From contig NVXR01000018.1 of the NCBI GenBank assembly GCA_002733995.1, forward strand, positions 1-59,645: 59,645 bases of DNA, given 5' to 3'. The notes under the pieces were generated by a model. That model had not been told where the DNA came from, did no database searches, and saw only the letters and a program-made list of their open reading frames with translations. Each line of letters starts with the position of its first letter. The stretch's first letter is position 1. The translations under genes were made by a program, and so were the position numbers. This document shows positions 35,531 to 44,667 of the stretch, one piece after another. Source of the DNA: Desulfotalea sp. GTDB lineage: Bacteria; Desulfobacterota; Desulfobulbia; Desulfobulbales; Desulfocapsaceae.

Positions 35531-35730
35531 GATATTTTCCGTTGAGGTGGAGGGCTTATGTGTAAGGGCCTCTTTACCATTGGGCTTTATTTGCAATAAA
35601 TAGAGTTACCTCTGGCTTATTGTAAATAAAAAGTTGTAGCTGATAGCGCCTAACTGATGGGACATGCTAGCCAAGCGCTTAAACTTGTGGATCGACCTAT
35701 GCGAATCAACCCAGTGTTGTAGTCTGCAGA

Positions 35731-38700
35731 TTATTGCAGTGTCTTGTGCAGTGATTGCATAAAGTTGTTATCCAAGGTCAGTAAAAAGCCCTTCCAATCC
35801 CGACCAAATTTGTAGAAAGCCATTGAGGCTAGTTTTTTGGTGACGATGGCGTCTCGATATGCCTGCAACTCAGTGCCATTTAAAATAGACATGATTGCGG
35901 TTCTGCCGAGTTTACTGATAAGAACAGGCGGTAGATAATGTTTCATCACCTGCCAGACAAGATCAGCATCAGCTAGAATGTCATCGAGTCGATCCATCAG
36001 TTTGTCTTGCAGGGTGAATATCAGTTCACTGGTCTGTTCTGAAAGATCGAAGAGCGGTACAGAGGGATCCCCCTCATGGAGCTGTATTAACAGTGTTGTT
36101 TCCAGCTTGGCATAATGTTGCACGAGTTCAATGATATTTTTAATCAGTTCGCATCTGGTCTCTGGATCATTAAGCAGTTTTTCTTCATACTGTTCCTGGA
36201 ATAAAAAACCGGTGAGCACTTCGGCAATAGAACTGCTAAAGACTCCTCCTTTATTTGCCGTAGAGTCTTTAATATGTTTGATTTTCGTTTTGGTGGCTAT
36301 ATAGCGCCGAGCGACGTCATCAAAGAAAACATTTGCACCTTCGACGATAAACTTGAGTTCTTGGAAATTATTTGAGAAGGCTTTGACATTGCTTTGGTTG
36401 ATAGTATCTTTAAAACCCCCGCAGGGGATGAATGCCTCTATATTTGCCTGTTGGATGTACTTTCTATTGTCACTGTTGGCCAAAAATGTACGGTGAAATA
36501 AGGCCCCATCTTCGATAATGCTGCCATCGGGAAGATGTATGTTCTTGGCAGTTAGAGGAACCATGAAGCCGTTTTTACTCAGCTTGTCCAAGGGAAAACT
36601 CGTTGAGTTTTGTCGAGGCGAAGAATTCCTCTTAAAGGCAATCTTCATCAATTCTTTTTTGTCCAGCCCTTTGGGGTCGAAGAGAATGGAGCCACCGTCA
36701 ATCAGCAGACAGATGTTTCCCTTGTAGCACTGAATTTCATTGGCACCTAAGTCTCCATCGGGTCCTCCGGTTATCATCAGGTTCAGCTCTGTTTCTATAC
36801 TGCCATAATGGGAGATAAGGGTGCGAAAGCAGCTCATTATACAGGAGGTTGTCATGCCACTTGAGTCAATTCGGCCACCGATTTTAGCATAGATTTGTTC
36901 CATCTTATCGGTCACAAGAACGGATGTACCGTTGATTTGTAGCTCAACACCTTCGCTGCCCAGATCATTGAGACCAAAGAGTTCGCCCGAATCGAGCATG
37001 CCGTAAGTATCGTGGGGAATGCCAAAACTTTTCCCGGTGGTAATTGTGCGCCAATGTTTGTAACCCCTTGCCTTTGCGCGAAGAGCAACTCCGTCCATTA
37101 ACGGGGCCGTACCTTCGTCTGGACCAAAAAATAGTAGCTCAGGCCTGCCGTAGTAATCAACAATGGAGTCATCAAGGAGCATGAGATCCATCATGCCCTC
37201 GGTATAGTCCAGTAGTGCATCCTCTGAGTATCTGGCATAGTGCGGATGGGGAACCACGACACCTTTGGCGCCACTTTCACAGATATCCTTATGTTTAAGT
37301 CTCTGGGCTTTTGGTCCGAGGGCATAGTTGAGAAGAACTGCGCTGTCGAGTTCTGCCGCATGATTTGATTTTGAAATTCTTAGAAGCCTTAAGCCACCTC
37401 TTGCTATGTCGTCGGCTCTTAAATGGGTTCCACATGCGTAGTGACCATTAATATAAAAAATTGCATAGACGGGTTGGCTGAACACAAGTGGGTCAAGAAT
37501 AGAGCTGTCGAACCTGAAGGCGAAAGAACGTTTTTCTTCCTTGTAGAAGTTGGTCTTCAAGGTAGAGGTGACAATCTTAAACATGAATTTGAAAATATCG
37601 TAGCCAAGAGTGCAATCGATAAACCTAGAGGAAATGATCTTGTCAAATTCCTGCCATTTACTCTTTAACTCACCTTGTGCCAATCTTTTTGACGATGTTG
37701 GATCATATTTACGTTGGAAAAGGTCAAATAAAAATGTGAATAGATCACTGTTCTTTCCTGCAATATCTTCGATTAACTGGGCGCCATAAATCGATTTATT
37801 AGAGCTTTGTAGTCGTTTGGAAAATGCGTCTTGGTGGTCTTTGTTTACAAGACTTTCGAGTATGGCTCTATCTGTTGCATTGTCACTTTCTTTATAGATA
37901 AACAGATGGGTAAAGTCGATGGCATTACCTGCAAAAAGCATTTCTTTGAAGGTGAGCTCATTGCGAAGGTAAAAATCTGTCGCCTTGTTAATGGAAAAGG
38001 CCAAGAAAGAGCGGATGTCTGTGAGTAATGCGGCCTCCTGTTTTCTGGTCAACTCCCCTTGAACATAGAGAGCACAGATTGATGACGCTGTGGCTGTGGT
38101 GGTGAGGTAGGGCTCCCAGTAGGCCCTCAATAAGGTGAGTCCATGATCTTCGAGTAATTTTCTTAAAATCGGCAGTTGTGGGCTTTCAAAGTCACTATTG
38201 AACATCAGCCGCGTCTCACCTGTCTCTGGAAGATTGAATATTTCAATGAGAGGCACGACAGAATTTAATGATTTAATTAAATGATTTTCATATCTTTTCC
38301 TCGTTGGAACCGGCATTTCTTCATAGTTCCCGGTGAGAGAAAAAAGAAACTTTGAGCTGGTAAAGGTACTGTTTGCAAAATCATCTACTGTTTCTGGATG
38401 AATGATATAGGTGTAGTAGTTACTTTCCGGGCTGTAGTAGTAGTCTCGGCGATGACCGGAGATGTCTTTTGCCAATACCATCTCCATGTTATCCCGGGTT
38501 TCTGCCGTAGCTATCCTGACCAAGTGCACAGCATTTTCTTGGGTGAGGTCAAAATCGATATGGGCTACGCGGTCACATAGCATAACCTTGCCGTCAATTA
38601 TCTGGATGCTGGTTGCAATGGACTGAAGCAGGTTTGACAGGGAGTCTTTTTGGATATGTTGGAAGAAATATTGCGGTAAACCAAGGTCTTCCTGGAGAAT

Positions 38701-38862
38701 TCCCGCCGCCATATTGAGACAGTTTGCAGTAATCAACCCTTTGGTTGACAGCCCAATAACCGCTTCATAGAGGAGGCGAGAATCAAGTGAATCTTTATTC
38801 GTTTTACTGATGACATTGGCTTTTGGGGAAGAACTAACGGTGTTGCTCACAAAACTTTCCAT
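35731..38862 (-). CDS. Large NAD-dependent glutamate dehydrogenase (~115 kDa type)
   Basis: Oxidises glutamate to 2-oxoglutarate and ammonium with NAD. At 1043 residues it belongs to the large class resembling yeast Gdh2 rather than the hexameric 50-kDa enzyme. The catalytic domain, in the second half, shows GTHLRADDIARGGLRLLRISKSNHAAELDSAVLLNYALGPKAQRLKHKDICESGAKGVVVP, EGTAPLMDGVALRAKARGYKHWRTITTGKSFGIPHDTYGM, MITGGPDGDLGANEI (NAD-binding) and FIVEGANVFFDDVARR. The N-terminal ~450 residues are a regulatory part. AGGAG precedes the ATG. Operator site 2 lies 245 bases upstream, linking it to the amine regulon, where it would recycle the glutamate made by PatA. Confidence 0.93.
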   Translation of the reverse strand: MESFVSNTVSSSPKANVISKTNKDSLDSRLLYEAVIGLSTKGLITANCLNMAAGILQEDLGLPQYFFQHIQKDSLSNLLQSIATSIQIIDGKVMLCDRVAHIDFDLTQENAVHLVRIATAETRDNMEMVLAKDISGHRRDYYYSPESNYYTYIIHPETVDDFANSTFTSSKFLFSLTGNYEEMPVPTRKRYENHLIKSLNSVVPLIEIFNLPETGETRLMFNSDFESPQLPILRKLLEDHGLTLLRAYWEPYLTTTATASSICALYVQGELTRKQEAALLTDIRSFLAFSINKATDFYLRNELTFKEMLFAGNAIDFTHLFIYKESDNATDRAILESLVNKDHQDAFSKRLQSSNKSIYGAQLIEDIAGKNSDLFTFLFDLFQRKYDPTSSKRLAQGELKSKWQEFDKIISSRFIDCTLGYDIFKFMFKIVTSTLKTNFYKEEKRSFAFRFDSSILDPLVFSQPVYAIFYINGHYACGTHLRADDIARGGLRLLRISKSNHAAELDSAVLLNYALGPKAQRLKHKDICESGAKGVVVPHPHYARYSEDALLDYTEGMMDLMLLDDSIVDYYGRPELLFFGPDEGTAPLMDGVALRAKARGYKHWRTITTGKSFGIPHDTYGMLDSGELFGLNDLGSEGVELQINGTSVLVTDKMEQIYAKIGGRIDSSGMTTSCIMSCFRTLISHYGSIETELNLMITGGPDGDLGANEIQCYKGNICLLIDGGSILFDPKGLDKKELMKIAFKRNSSPRQNSTSFPLDKLSKNGFMVPLTAKNIHLPDGSIIEDGALFHRTFLANSDNRKYIQQANIEAFIPCGGFKDTINQSNVKAFSNNFQELKFIVEGANVFFDDVARRYIATKTKIKHIKDSTANKGGVFSSSIAEVLTGFLFQEQYEEKLLNDPETRCELIKNIIELVQHYAKLETTLLIQLHEGDPSVPLFDLSEQTSELIFTLQDKLMDRLDDILADADLVWQVMKHYLPPVLISKLGRTAIMSILNGTELQAYRDAIVTKKLASMAFYKFGRDWKGFLLTLDNNFMQSLHKTLQ

Positions 38863-39107
38863 AGTACACTCCTGTTAGAGTAGAAGTCCTTTTGCGCTTT
38901 AATATCAATTGTCTGCAGTATGATGCGATAGTAACTTTTAGTAAAGTTATGTTATATCAGTAGCCTGTACGAGTAAGAGTCTGTCCGTATATCCTTTTTA
39001 CTTTAAAAGATAATGGTTCGTCTGAGGCCAGTGCCGGTTGATTGATGGGTGTTGGGTAATGGTCTTCAGTTGCTCATCCGTTACGAAGATGCAAAGTCTA
39101 TTTCTAA

Positions 39108-39127
39108 TTAACCAACCGTTCAGTTAA
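39108..39127. promoter_or_regulatory. TetR-type operator (site 2), upstream of glutamate dehydrogenase
   Basis: TTAACCAACCGTTCAGTTAA matches the centre of site 1 at 17 of 20 positions. It lies in the leader region of the glutamate dehydrogenase gene, whose start is at 38862 on the minus strand. Confidence 0.65.
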
Positions 39128-39865
39128 TATGATGTTGTTTAATAGACATAATTTGTTTGTGCCACTAGGCTAAGTAGCAAAAGCAATGCCAAGGATGCTG
39201 AGTAAAATAAACGCTGTGATAATAATATGTTATGGTGGTGAAAGCGGTGATAGTAGAGTGTAGGCGATGCCGTACTGCATCATTATCGGCTAAGTTGCTG
39301 AATTATTGTTCGAAATCCATGATTGAATTGTGCATCAAGGTTGTGGCTGAAAGATATTTTATCTCATTAAAAAGTGAGACTGTCTTGGTATTATGACGTT
39401 ATATTAGTGGGATATGCGGATTGACGTATGCCGATACAGCTAGTGGAATGTTAAAGTTTTTCTTGAAAATAAAATGTTTGAGTAGCAATCAATTACAAAT
39501 TGATGCGTAATCGCATCGTGGGAGTTTTGGCCTGTTATTCGTGCGAATTTTTCGCAGTTTAGGTGGTAATTTTAATTGTAATAAACTATGGAAATAAGGG
39601 GTCACATGCTCTGGTAACTTTTGCAAAGACAGAACAAAAAAAGTGGTGTTTGGCTTGCCAATTTGGCAGGATCTTATCCTGTTTATGGCAGCTGGAAGGA
39701 GGGGGGCATATTCCAATACCCTGGCAAAAGTAAAGGTGGCTGAGAGTCCTGGTCCAGCGCGTTTCATGGTGGCAACTTCGACGATGGAGGTGACTCATTA
39801 CTCCAAGCAACGATATTAGAATATATGAAATATCAGATATATGAGAGTGTATATAAACTCGTAAG
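39128..39865. other. Long intergenic region between gdh and tetR
   Basis: About 740 bases with no convincing gene on either strand. Two minus-strand frames of 92-103 codons are present (39489-39897) but look non-coding. A short palindrome, GATGCG-TAAT-CGCATC, lies at 39502-39517. Confidence 0.4.
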
Positions 39866-39885
39866 TTAATTGAATGGTCAGTAAA
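39866..39885. promoter_or_regulatory. TetR-type operator (site 3), tetR autoregulation
   Basis: TTAATTGAATGGTCAGTAAA shares 16 of 20 positions with the centre of site 1. It sits directly in front of the -35 box of the tetR promoter, as expected for autoregulation. Confidence 0.6.
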
Positions 39886-39890
39886 TATTA

Positions 39891-39919
39891 TTGACAAATT
39901 AAATATAACAGGGTATTTA
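39891..39919 (+). promoter_or_regulatory. Putative sigma-70 promoter of tetR
   Basis: TTGACA (39891-39896), a spacer of 17 bases and TATTTA (39914-39919). It directly follows operator site 3. Confidence 0.55.
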
Positions 39920-39970
39920 AGTACCCATGGCAGCGTGCTAAACTACCCTTACCATAATAAAAGGATCTTT

Positions 39971-40579
39971 ATGGCTGGCCGAAAAAACCAAAATGCAGAG
40001 CTGAGAAAACCCGAAATTCTAGAAGGCTATTATTCTGTTCTCATTGAGGAAGGGTTGGAAGGCACGTCCATAAGTAAAATTGCTAAACATCTGGGTATTC
40101 ATCCCAGCCTCATACTACATTATTTCAAAAATAAAGATAATCTGCGACTCGCTCTCATCGAGTTGATGATTTCTAAATACAAATCAAAGCATCTGATTGA
40201 GTTTGACCATATTGAAGATCCTGCAGAACGTTTTACCCTGCTTATGGATACGATTTTCAGCTATAAATGGTCTCGTACAGTTGATCCAGGTGTTCATTTC
40301 GGTTTCTACTATCAAAGTTTTCGTAACAAAAATGTCTCAGAGTTGTTTAGAGAGATGTTTTGTTGGCTCAGAGATTACCTGTGTCAGCAATTTGTTATCT
40401 ACAACAGGGAAGGGATCATCCAGGTAAACGATGTGAAAACGGCTGCAGATTTCATCGTCACCCTTATGGAAGGTCTGGAATTTCATGCACAATTTCTAGG
40501 CCAGGATCAACCTTTTGATTCTTTTGCTGAAAAGGCAAAAAAATCCGCCCTTGTTGTCTTAAAAAATCACACTTTATAA
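39971..40579 (+). CDS. TetR/AcrR-family repressor of the amine/aldehyde regulon
   Basis: A 202-residue TetR-family DNA-binding protein. The N-terminal HTH is RKPEILEGYYSVLIEEGLEGTSISKIAKHLGIHPSLILHYFKNKDNL. A helical ligand-binding domain follows (VDPGVHFGFYYQSFRNKNVSELFREMFCWLRDYL, TLMEGLEFHAQFLGQ). The start at 39971 has AAGGA 5 bases upstream; the open frame extends 12 codons further. Four matching palindromes lie in front of patD, gdh, this gene and patA. From that I infer it is an autoregulated repressor, released by a pathway amine or aldehyde. BetI-like regulators are its nearest style, but the target genes point to putrescine. Confidence 0.88.
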   Translation: MAGRKNQNAELRKPEILEGYYSVLIEEGLEGTSISKIAKHLGIHPSLILHYFKNKDNLRLALIELMISKYKSKHLIEFDHIEDPAERFTLLMDTIFSYKWSRTVDPGVHFGFYYQSFRNKNVSELFREMFCWLRDYLCQQFVIYNREGIIQVNDVKTAADFIVTLMEGLEFHAQFLGQDQPFDSFAEKAKKSALVVLKNHTL

Positions 40580-40710
40580 CTAAAACTCAGCTGTGCCAGT
40601 AGTGTAATATTTAGCCTCTTAATTAACTCTTACACAGTTCATGAACAGCTTTAATAGAAGAATATCTATTAAGGGTCTGTCATGTATCTCTATGTATAGA
40701 ACTGTCTGCT

Positions 40711-40738
40711 ACTATTAACTGACTGACTGGTTAATAGT
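40711..40738. promoter_or_regulatory. TetR-type operator (site 4), upstream of patA
   Basis: TTAACTGACTGACTGGTTAA (40715-40734) agrees with site 1 at 15 of 20 positions. ACTATTAAC and GTTAATAGT form outer arms (40711-40719, 40730-40738) exactly as in site 1. It lies 114 bases before the patA start. Confidence 0.65.
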
Positions 40739-40851
40739 TGTCTGGGTTGTATTAACGGGGAGTGATTCTTGGAAAGAACCTGTAGGAAATGATGCTGGAT
40801 TACCCACACCTTTGCCGAGCAAAGCAATAAAAAGTAAAAGGAGAATTGAAA

Positions 40852-42246
40852 ATGAATAAACCAGTTAAAAGTGGCGATAGCACATCTCAAATACCTGCAA
40901 AGCGAGATCTGGAGAAGGCCTTAGAAGAAGCAAAAAAAATGGTTGGCCTCATCCAAACACCAGAGGTTGATGTAACGGATGAAGAACGCCAATGGGTCGC
41001 AGAATCGACATATCAAAATTTTGCAGATCATATTAACAAGGGCTTTTTAGAGTACCGAAAATCCGTTACAGAAACAGAGGATTTTGCCCTGACAGATTGG
41101 CAGGGTGAAGGGTCTATCCTAAAGGATGTAATGGGGCGAGAGTATATAGATATGCTCGGTGGTTTTGGTCTCTACTCCCCCGGTATACGTCACCCGAAAA
41201 TTGTTGCAGCAGCAAAGGCACAACTGGATCGCAGTCCCCAATACAGCCAGGAAATGCTTGATCCTCTTCGAGCCCATCTTGCAAAAGTTATCGCTAAGCT
41301 CACACCGGGTGATATCCAGTATGGCTTTTTTGCAAACAGCGGCACCGAGGCCGTAGATGGAGCGATGAAACTGGCTAAATTGTACACCGGTAAAAGTGGT
41401 TTTATTGCAACTCTTAAAGGGTTCCATGGAAAATCACTCGGAGCATTGTCTTTGCTAGGAAAAGCCGTCTACCGCCAACCGTTACTGCCACTTTTAGAAG
41501 GGGTTCACCACGTTCCATTTGGTGATGCAGATGCTATTGAAGAACAGTTAAAATATGCGGAAGAGGTTGGTCAGGGTATTGCGGCTGTTGTGGTTGAACC
41601 AATCCAGGGAGAGGCTGGTGCCATTGAGCCACCTGATGACTATTGGCCACGACTGCGTGAGATCTGTGATAAGTACGAAGTCCTGTTGATAGCGGATGAG
41701 GTGCAAACCGGCTTTGGAAGAACCGGTAAGATTTTTGGTGTTGATCACTGGGGCGTAACTCCAGATATTATGTGCTTTGGCAAGGCGCTTGGTGGCGGTG
41801 TTATAGCAATGTCAGCTTTTTTCTCAACTGCAAAAATATGGAAATGTATGGAGCCAAATCCATTTATGCACACCACAACCACCGGTGGCAATCCGGTTGC
41901 CTGTGCAGCTGCATTAGCACAGATTTCTGTCCTTTTGGAAGAAGATCTTGCAGGACAGGCAGCTGAAAAAGGCGAATATATTAAGAAGAAAGTCTTGGAA
42001 CTTAAGGAAAAATATCCACAGATTCTTGTTGGAATTAGAGGACGAGGCTTGCTGTTAGGTATGGAATTTCCAAACGATGAAATTGGTTACCAAGTTGCAT
42101 CAGGACTTTTTAGTCGTGGTGTGTTGACTGCTGGAACCCTCACCAATGCTCAGACTATTCGAATTGAGCCTGCACTGAATATACCCTACGAACTGATAGA
42201 TGAGATGTTAAAGCGTCTTGAAGCGACATTTAAGAGCCTCGTTTAA
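40852..42246 (+). CDS. patA: Putrescine:2-oxoglutarate aminotransferase (PatA/YgjG-like)
   Basis: A class III PLP aminotransferase of 464 residues. Comparison with E. coli YgjG as remembered shows matching blocks along the whole protein: NKGFLEYRKSVT, DMLGGFGLYSPGIRHP, SQEMLDPLRAHLAKVIAKLTPG, FFANSGTEAVDGAMKLAKLY, KGFHGKSLGALS, ADEVQTGFGRTGK, NPFMHTTTTGGNPVACAAALAQI and GVLTAGTLTNAQTIRIEPAL. The PLP lysine is K311 in CFGKALGGG. The reaction would give 4-aminobutanal (cyclising to pyrroline) plus glutamate. AGGAG lies 8 bases before the ATG; a TTG two codons earlier is rejected. A 13-bp tandem repeat spans its stop codon. Cadaverine or related diamines are possible substrates. Confidence 0.9.
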   Translation: MNKPVKSGDSTSQIPAKRDLEKALEEAKKMVGLIQTPEVDVTDEERQWVAESTYQNFADHINKGFLEYRKSVTETEDFALTDWQGEGSILKDVMGREYIDMLGGFGLYSPGIRHPKIVAAAKAQLDRSPQYSQEMLDPLRAHLAKVIAKLTPGDIQYGFFANSGTEAVDGAMKLAKLYTGKSGFIATLKGFHGKSLGALSLLGKAVYRQPLLPLLEGVHHVPFGDADAIEEQLKYAEEVGQGIAAVVVEPIQGEAGAIEPPDDYWPRLREICDKYEVLLIADEVQTGFGRTGKIFGVDHWGVTPDIMCFGKALGGGVIAMSAFFSTAKIWKCMEPNPFMHTTTTGGNPVACAAALAQISVLLEEDLAGQAAEKGEYIKKKVLELKEKYPQILVGIRGRGLLLGMEFPNDEIGYQVASGLFSRGVLTAGTLTNAQTIRIEPALNIPYELIDEMLKRLEATFKSLV

Positions 42247-42254
42247 GAGCCTCG
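42229..42254 (+). repeat. 13-bp perfect tandem duplication at the patA stop codon
   Basis: TTTAAGAGCCTCG occurs twice without a gap (42229-42241 and 42242-42254). The stop codon TAA lies in the second copy (42244-42246). Without the duplication the frame would read on. Confidence 0.85.
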
Positions 42255-42268
42255 TTTCTGGCTACGTA

Positions 42269-42304
42269 AGCTTCAGGCCTATTCAATAGTTGAGGTCTGA
42301 AGCT
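42269..42304 (+). terminator. Hairpin between patA and the W-type oxidoreductase gene
   Basis: AGCTTCAG (42269-42276) pairs with CTGAAGCT (42297-42304), extended by four further pairs. The tail is not a clear U-run, so it may be a weak terminator or processing site between the two genes. Confidence 0.45.
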
Positions 42305-42431
42305 CGTTTAGTGTCTTCCTTCTTGTTGCTTCATATAAAACGAGGAGCATCGTATAGGAAAAGGCACTAATCCCCGTCTTCTTCCCGTTTTTCGGGATGA
42401 GAAAATCAACAGACGAAAGAGGGATACGTTT

Positions 42432-44159
42432 ATGAAATTTCTACGAGTAAATATGACCACTCAAACGGTACAATACCAAGATGTACCGGATGCTTATGCC
42501 TTAGTCGGTGGCCGGGCATTAACCTCGTTCATGGTAAGTGAAGAGGTGCCGGCCACTGTCGATCCTCTTGGAGCCGAAAACAAACTCATCTTTGCCCCTG
42601 GTTATTTTTCCGGGACATCACTGATCAATACCAGCCGTCTTTCAGTAGGAGCGAAAAGTCCACTCACCGGTGGAATTAAAGAAAGTAATGTCGGGGGCAC
42701 TGTGGCCTTTTCCCTCGCTAAACTTGGTATCAAGGCAATTATTGTCGAGGGTAAGGCCCCAAGCGACAATTACTTCGTTCTTAATGTTGAAGATGAAAAT
42801 ACGGCCAGTTTAATCCTTGCCACCCAGCTTGTAGGGGAGCGAACTTATGCTACCACCAAAAAGCTGCACAAGGATTTTGGTGCAGGGAAAAGCATTACCT
42901 GTATTGGACCAGCGGGGGAGATGCAGTTGTTATCGGCCTCTATACAATCCACGGATCTTGATGGACGTCCATGCAGGGCAGCCGGTCGTGGTGGGCTTGG
43001 TGCGGTTATGGGTTCAAAAGGTCTAAAAGCTATAATCGTCGACCGCAGAGGCAAGATGCCTCCTGAACTTATTGATGCTGAAAAATTCAAAAAGGCATCT
43101 AAGCGATATGCAAAAGATGTCAGAGCCGACGAGTTTAGTGGCGAAATTCTAGGTGAATTTGGCACAGCAATACTTGTCGAACCAATCAATGCAGCTGGTG
43201 GATTTCCAACAAATAATGCCAGGATGGGGCAGTTCGATGGAGTTGAGAAAATCAGCGGCGAGACCATTGCCAGGGTGATTAAAGAACGGGGTGGCAAGAA
43301 TAAACACAAAGGTTGTTCCCAATGTATCATCGATTGTTCCAATGAATTTGTTACCAAAGAAGGGGAGTATGTCACCTCTTCCCTTGAGTATGAAACCATC
43401 TGGTCTATGGGTGGAATGATTGGAAACGATAATCTTGATGCCATCGCAAGACTCGACTTTCTCTGTGATGATATTGGCTTAGATACCATGAATACCGGTG
43501 CAGCCCTCGCAGTTGCATTTGATGCTGGTTATCGGGAATTTGGTGATTTCGAAGCCGCTATTGCCTTAGTTGAAGAGGTTGCAGCGGGAACCGAGATGGG
43601 CCGCCTGATAGGTAATGGGCCCGATAGCGTTGGTAAGCATTTCAATCATTCCAGGGTTCCTACGGTCAAAGGACAGTCTATTGCAGCATATGATCCTAGG
43701 GCAATCCAAGGAATGGCGGTGACCTATGCTACGACTCCCATGGGTGCAGATCATACGGCGGGTTGGGTAGTTGACCAGAATCTTGAGGCTTTTGGTGGAA
43801 CTGTAAATGCACGGGGCTCTAAAGGACAGGTAGAGATATCACGCGATACCCAAATTCATATGGCAGCCGTCGATACGGTTGGAATCTGTGACTTTGCCCA
43901 ATCAGGTCTTGCTACGGAGGCTGGTATTGGCAATGTTTTTGCCATGATGAGTGCAAAATCTGGGCAAAACTATGGTCAGGAGGAGTGGACTGAGCTTGGC
44001 AAGCTGGTGATCAAGGTGGAATTGGAATTTAATCGTCAGGCGGGATTCACCAGTGCGGATGATCGCTTGCCACCTATGTTTTACAACGAGCCGCTGCCAC
44101 CCTATAACGTGGTGGTAAAAGTCAGTGATGCTGAGATGGATTCTACCTTTGACTTTTAA
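42432..44159 (+). CDS. aor: Aldehyde:ferredoxin oxidoreductase, tungsten-pterin family
   Basis: Oxidises aldehydes to carboxylates with ferredoxin as acceptor, using a bis-pterin tungsten centre and a 4Fe-4S cluster. The 575 residues have the AOR plan: FAPGYFSGTSLINTSRLSVGAKSPLTGGIKESNVGG (pterin binding), GPAGE, AAGRGGLGAVMGSKGLKAI, cluster ligands C295, C298, C302 in GCSQCIIDCSNEF and C486 in VGICDFA, and the ATTPMGADHTAG block. GAGGG precedes the ATG. A MoaD-like gene follows after only 10 bases. It lies behind patA and probably shares its regulation. It offers a ferredoxin-linked way to oxidise amine-derived aldehydes, or to reduce acids. Confidence 0.93.
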   Translation: MKFLRVNMTTQTVQYQDVPDAYALVGGRALTSFMVSEEVPATVDPLGAENKLIFAPGYFSGTSLINTSRLSVGAKSPLTGGIKESNVGGTVAFSLAKLGIKAIIVEGKAPSDNYFVLNVEDENTASLILATQLVGERTYATTKKLHKDFGAGKSITCIGPAGEMQLLSASIQSTDLDGRPCRAAGRGGLGAVMGSKGLKAIIVDRRGKMPPELIDAEKFKKASKRYAKDVRADEFSGEILGEFGTAILVEPINAAGGFPTNNARMGQFDGVEKISGETIARVIKERGGKNKHKGCSQCIIDCSNEFVTKEGEYVTSSLEYETIWSMGGMIGNDNLDAIARLDFLCDDIGLDTMNTGAALAVAFDAGYREFGDFEAAIALVEEVAAGTEMGRLIGNGPDSVGKHFNHSRVPTVKGQSIAAYDPRAIQGMAVTYATTPMGADHTAGWVVDQNLEAFGGTVNARGSKGQVEISRDTQIHMAAVDTVGICDFAQSGLATEAGIGNVFAMMSAKSGQNYGQEEWTELGKLVIKVELEFNRQAGFTSADDRLPPMFYNEPLPPYNVVVKVSDAEMDSTFDF

Positions 44160-44169
44160 AAATATTTCT

Positions 44170-44409
44170 ATGCAAGTGCACGTCAAGCTCTATGGAACAT
44201 TGCCAAAGCTTTACCTCGGCGATTACCCTAAAACGGGTCTTGATGTGGCTGCTTGGCAGGGGCTCACTGTTGCCGAATTGGTACAGCTTGTGCCGCTGCC
44301 GCACAACCAGGTGGCCATAGTCTCCATCAATGGCTTCCTCGCAAAGGCGGCCGACGCAGTCCCGCAAAATGCACAAGTGAAGTTTTTCCAGCCAATAAAT
44401 GGGGGGTGA
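44170..44409 (+). CDS. MoaD/ThiS-like sulfur carrier next to AOR
   Basis: A 79-residue ubiquitin-like protein (MQVHVKLYGTLPKLYLGDYP, GLTVAELVQLV, VAIVSINGFLAKAADAVPQNAQVKFFQPINGG) ending in the Gly-Gly that is thiocarboxylated in MoaD. MoaD supplies sulfur for the dithiolene of molybdopterin or tungstopterin. Genes of this type often follow AOR genes and may be dedicated to their cofactor. The start at 44170 is chosen because homologues begin here; the frame is open 15 codons further into the AOR end. No MoeB or MoaE partner is nearby. Confidence 0.8.
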   Translation: MQVHVKLYGTLPKLYLGDYPKTGLDVAAWQGLTVAELVQLVPLPHNQVAIVSINGFLAKAADAVPQNAQVKFFQPINGG

Positions 44410-44667
44410 CGGTCAGGTTTTAGGCGATATTGAAAACTGTCCCGAGGCAATCCTACAAATTAAAAAATAAGGAGAAAAGATAGAATCTCGGCCGCCGCGA
44501 TTATCTCTCTGTTCCGATATAAAATATGATGGGCTTTGTGCTTTGTGCTTTATGCCTTATGTGGCAGCAATCCTGTGAGTGCAGAGTGGATACTTCGGCT
44601 TCAAACGATACAGCACACATACTATTCACAGACGGGCTAGGCACGCCGTTTGTGTGGGGGAAAAGCA

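Noticed and set aside
39489..39897. Two overlapping minus-strand frames of 92 and 103 codons
   Set aside because: No ribosome binding sites, odd composition (many Cys, His, Pro), no recognisable motifs; they overlap the operator and promoter side of tetR.
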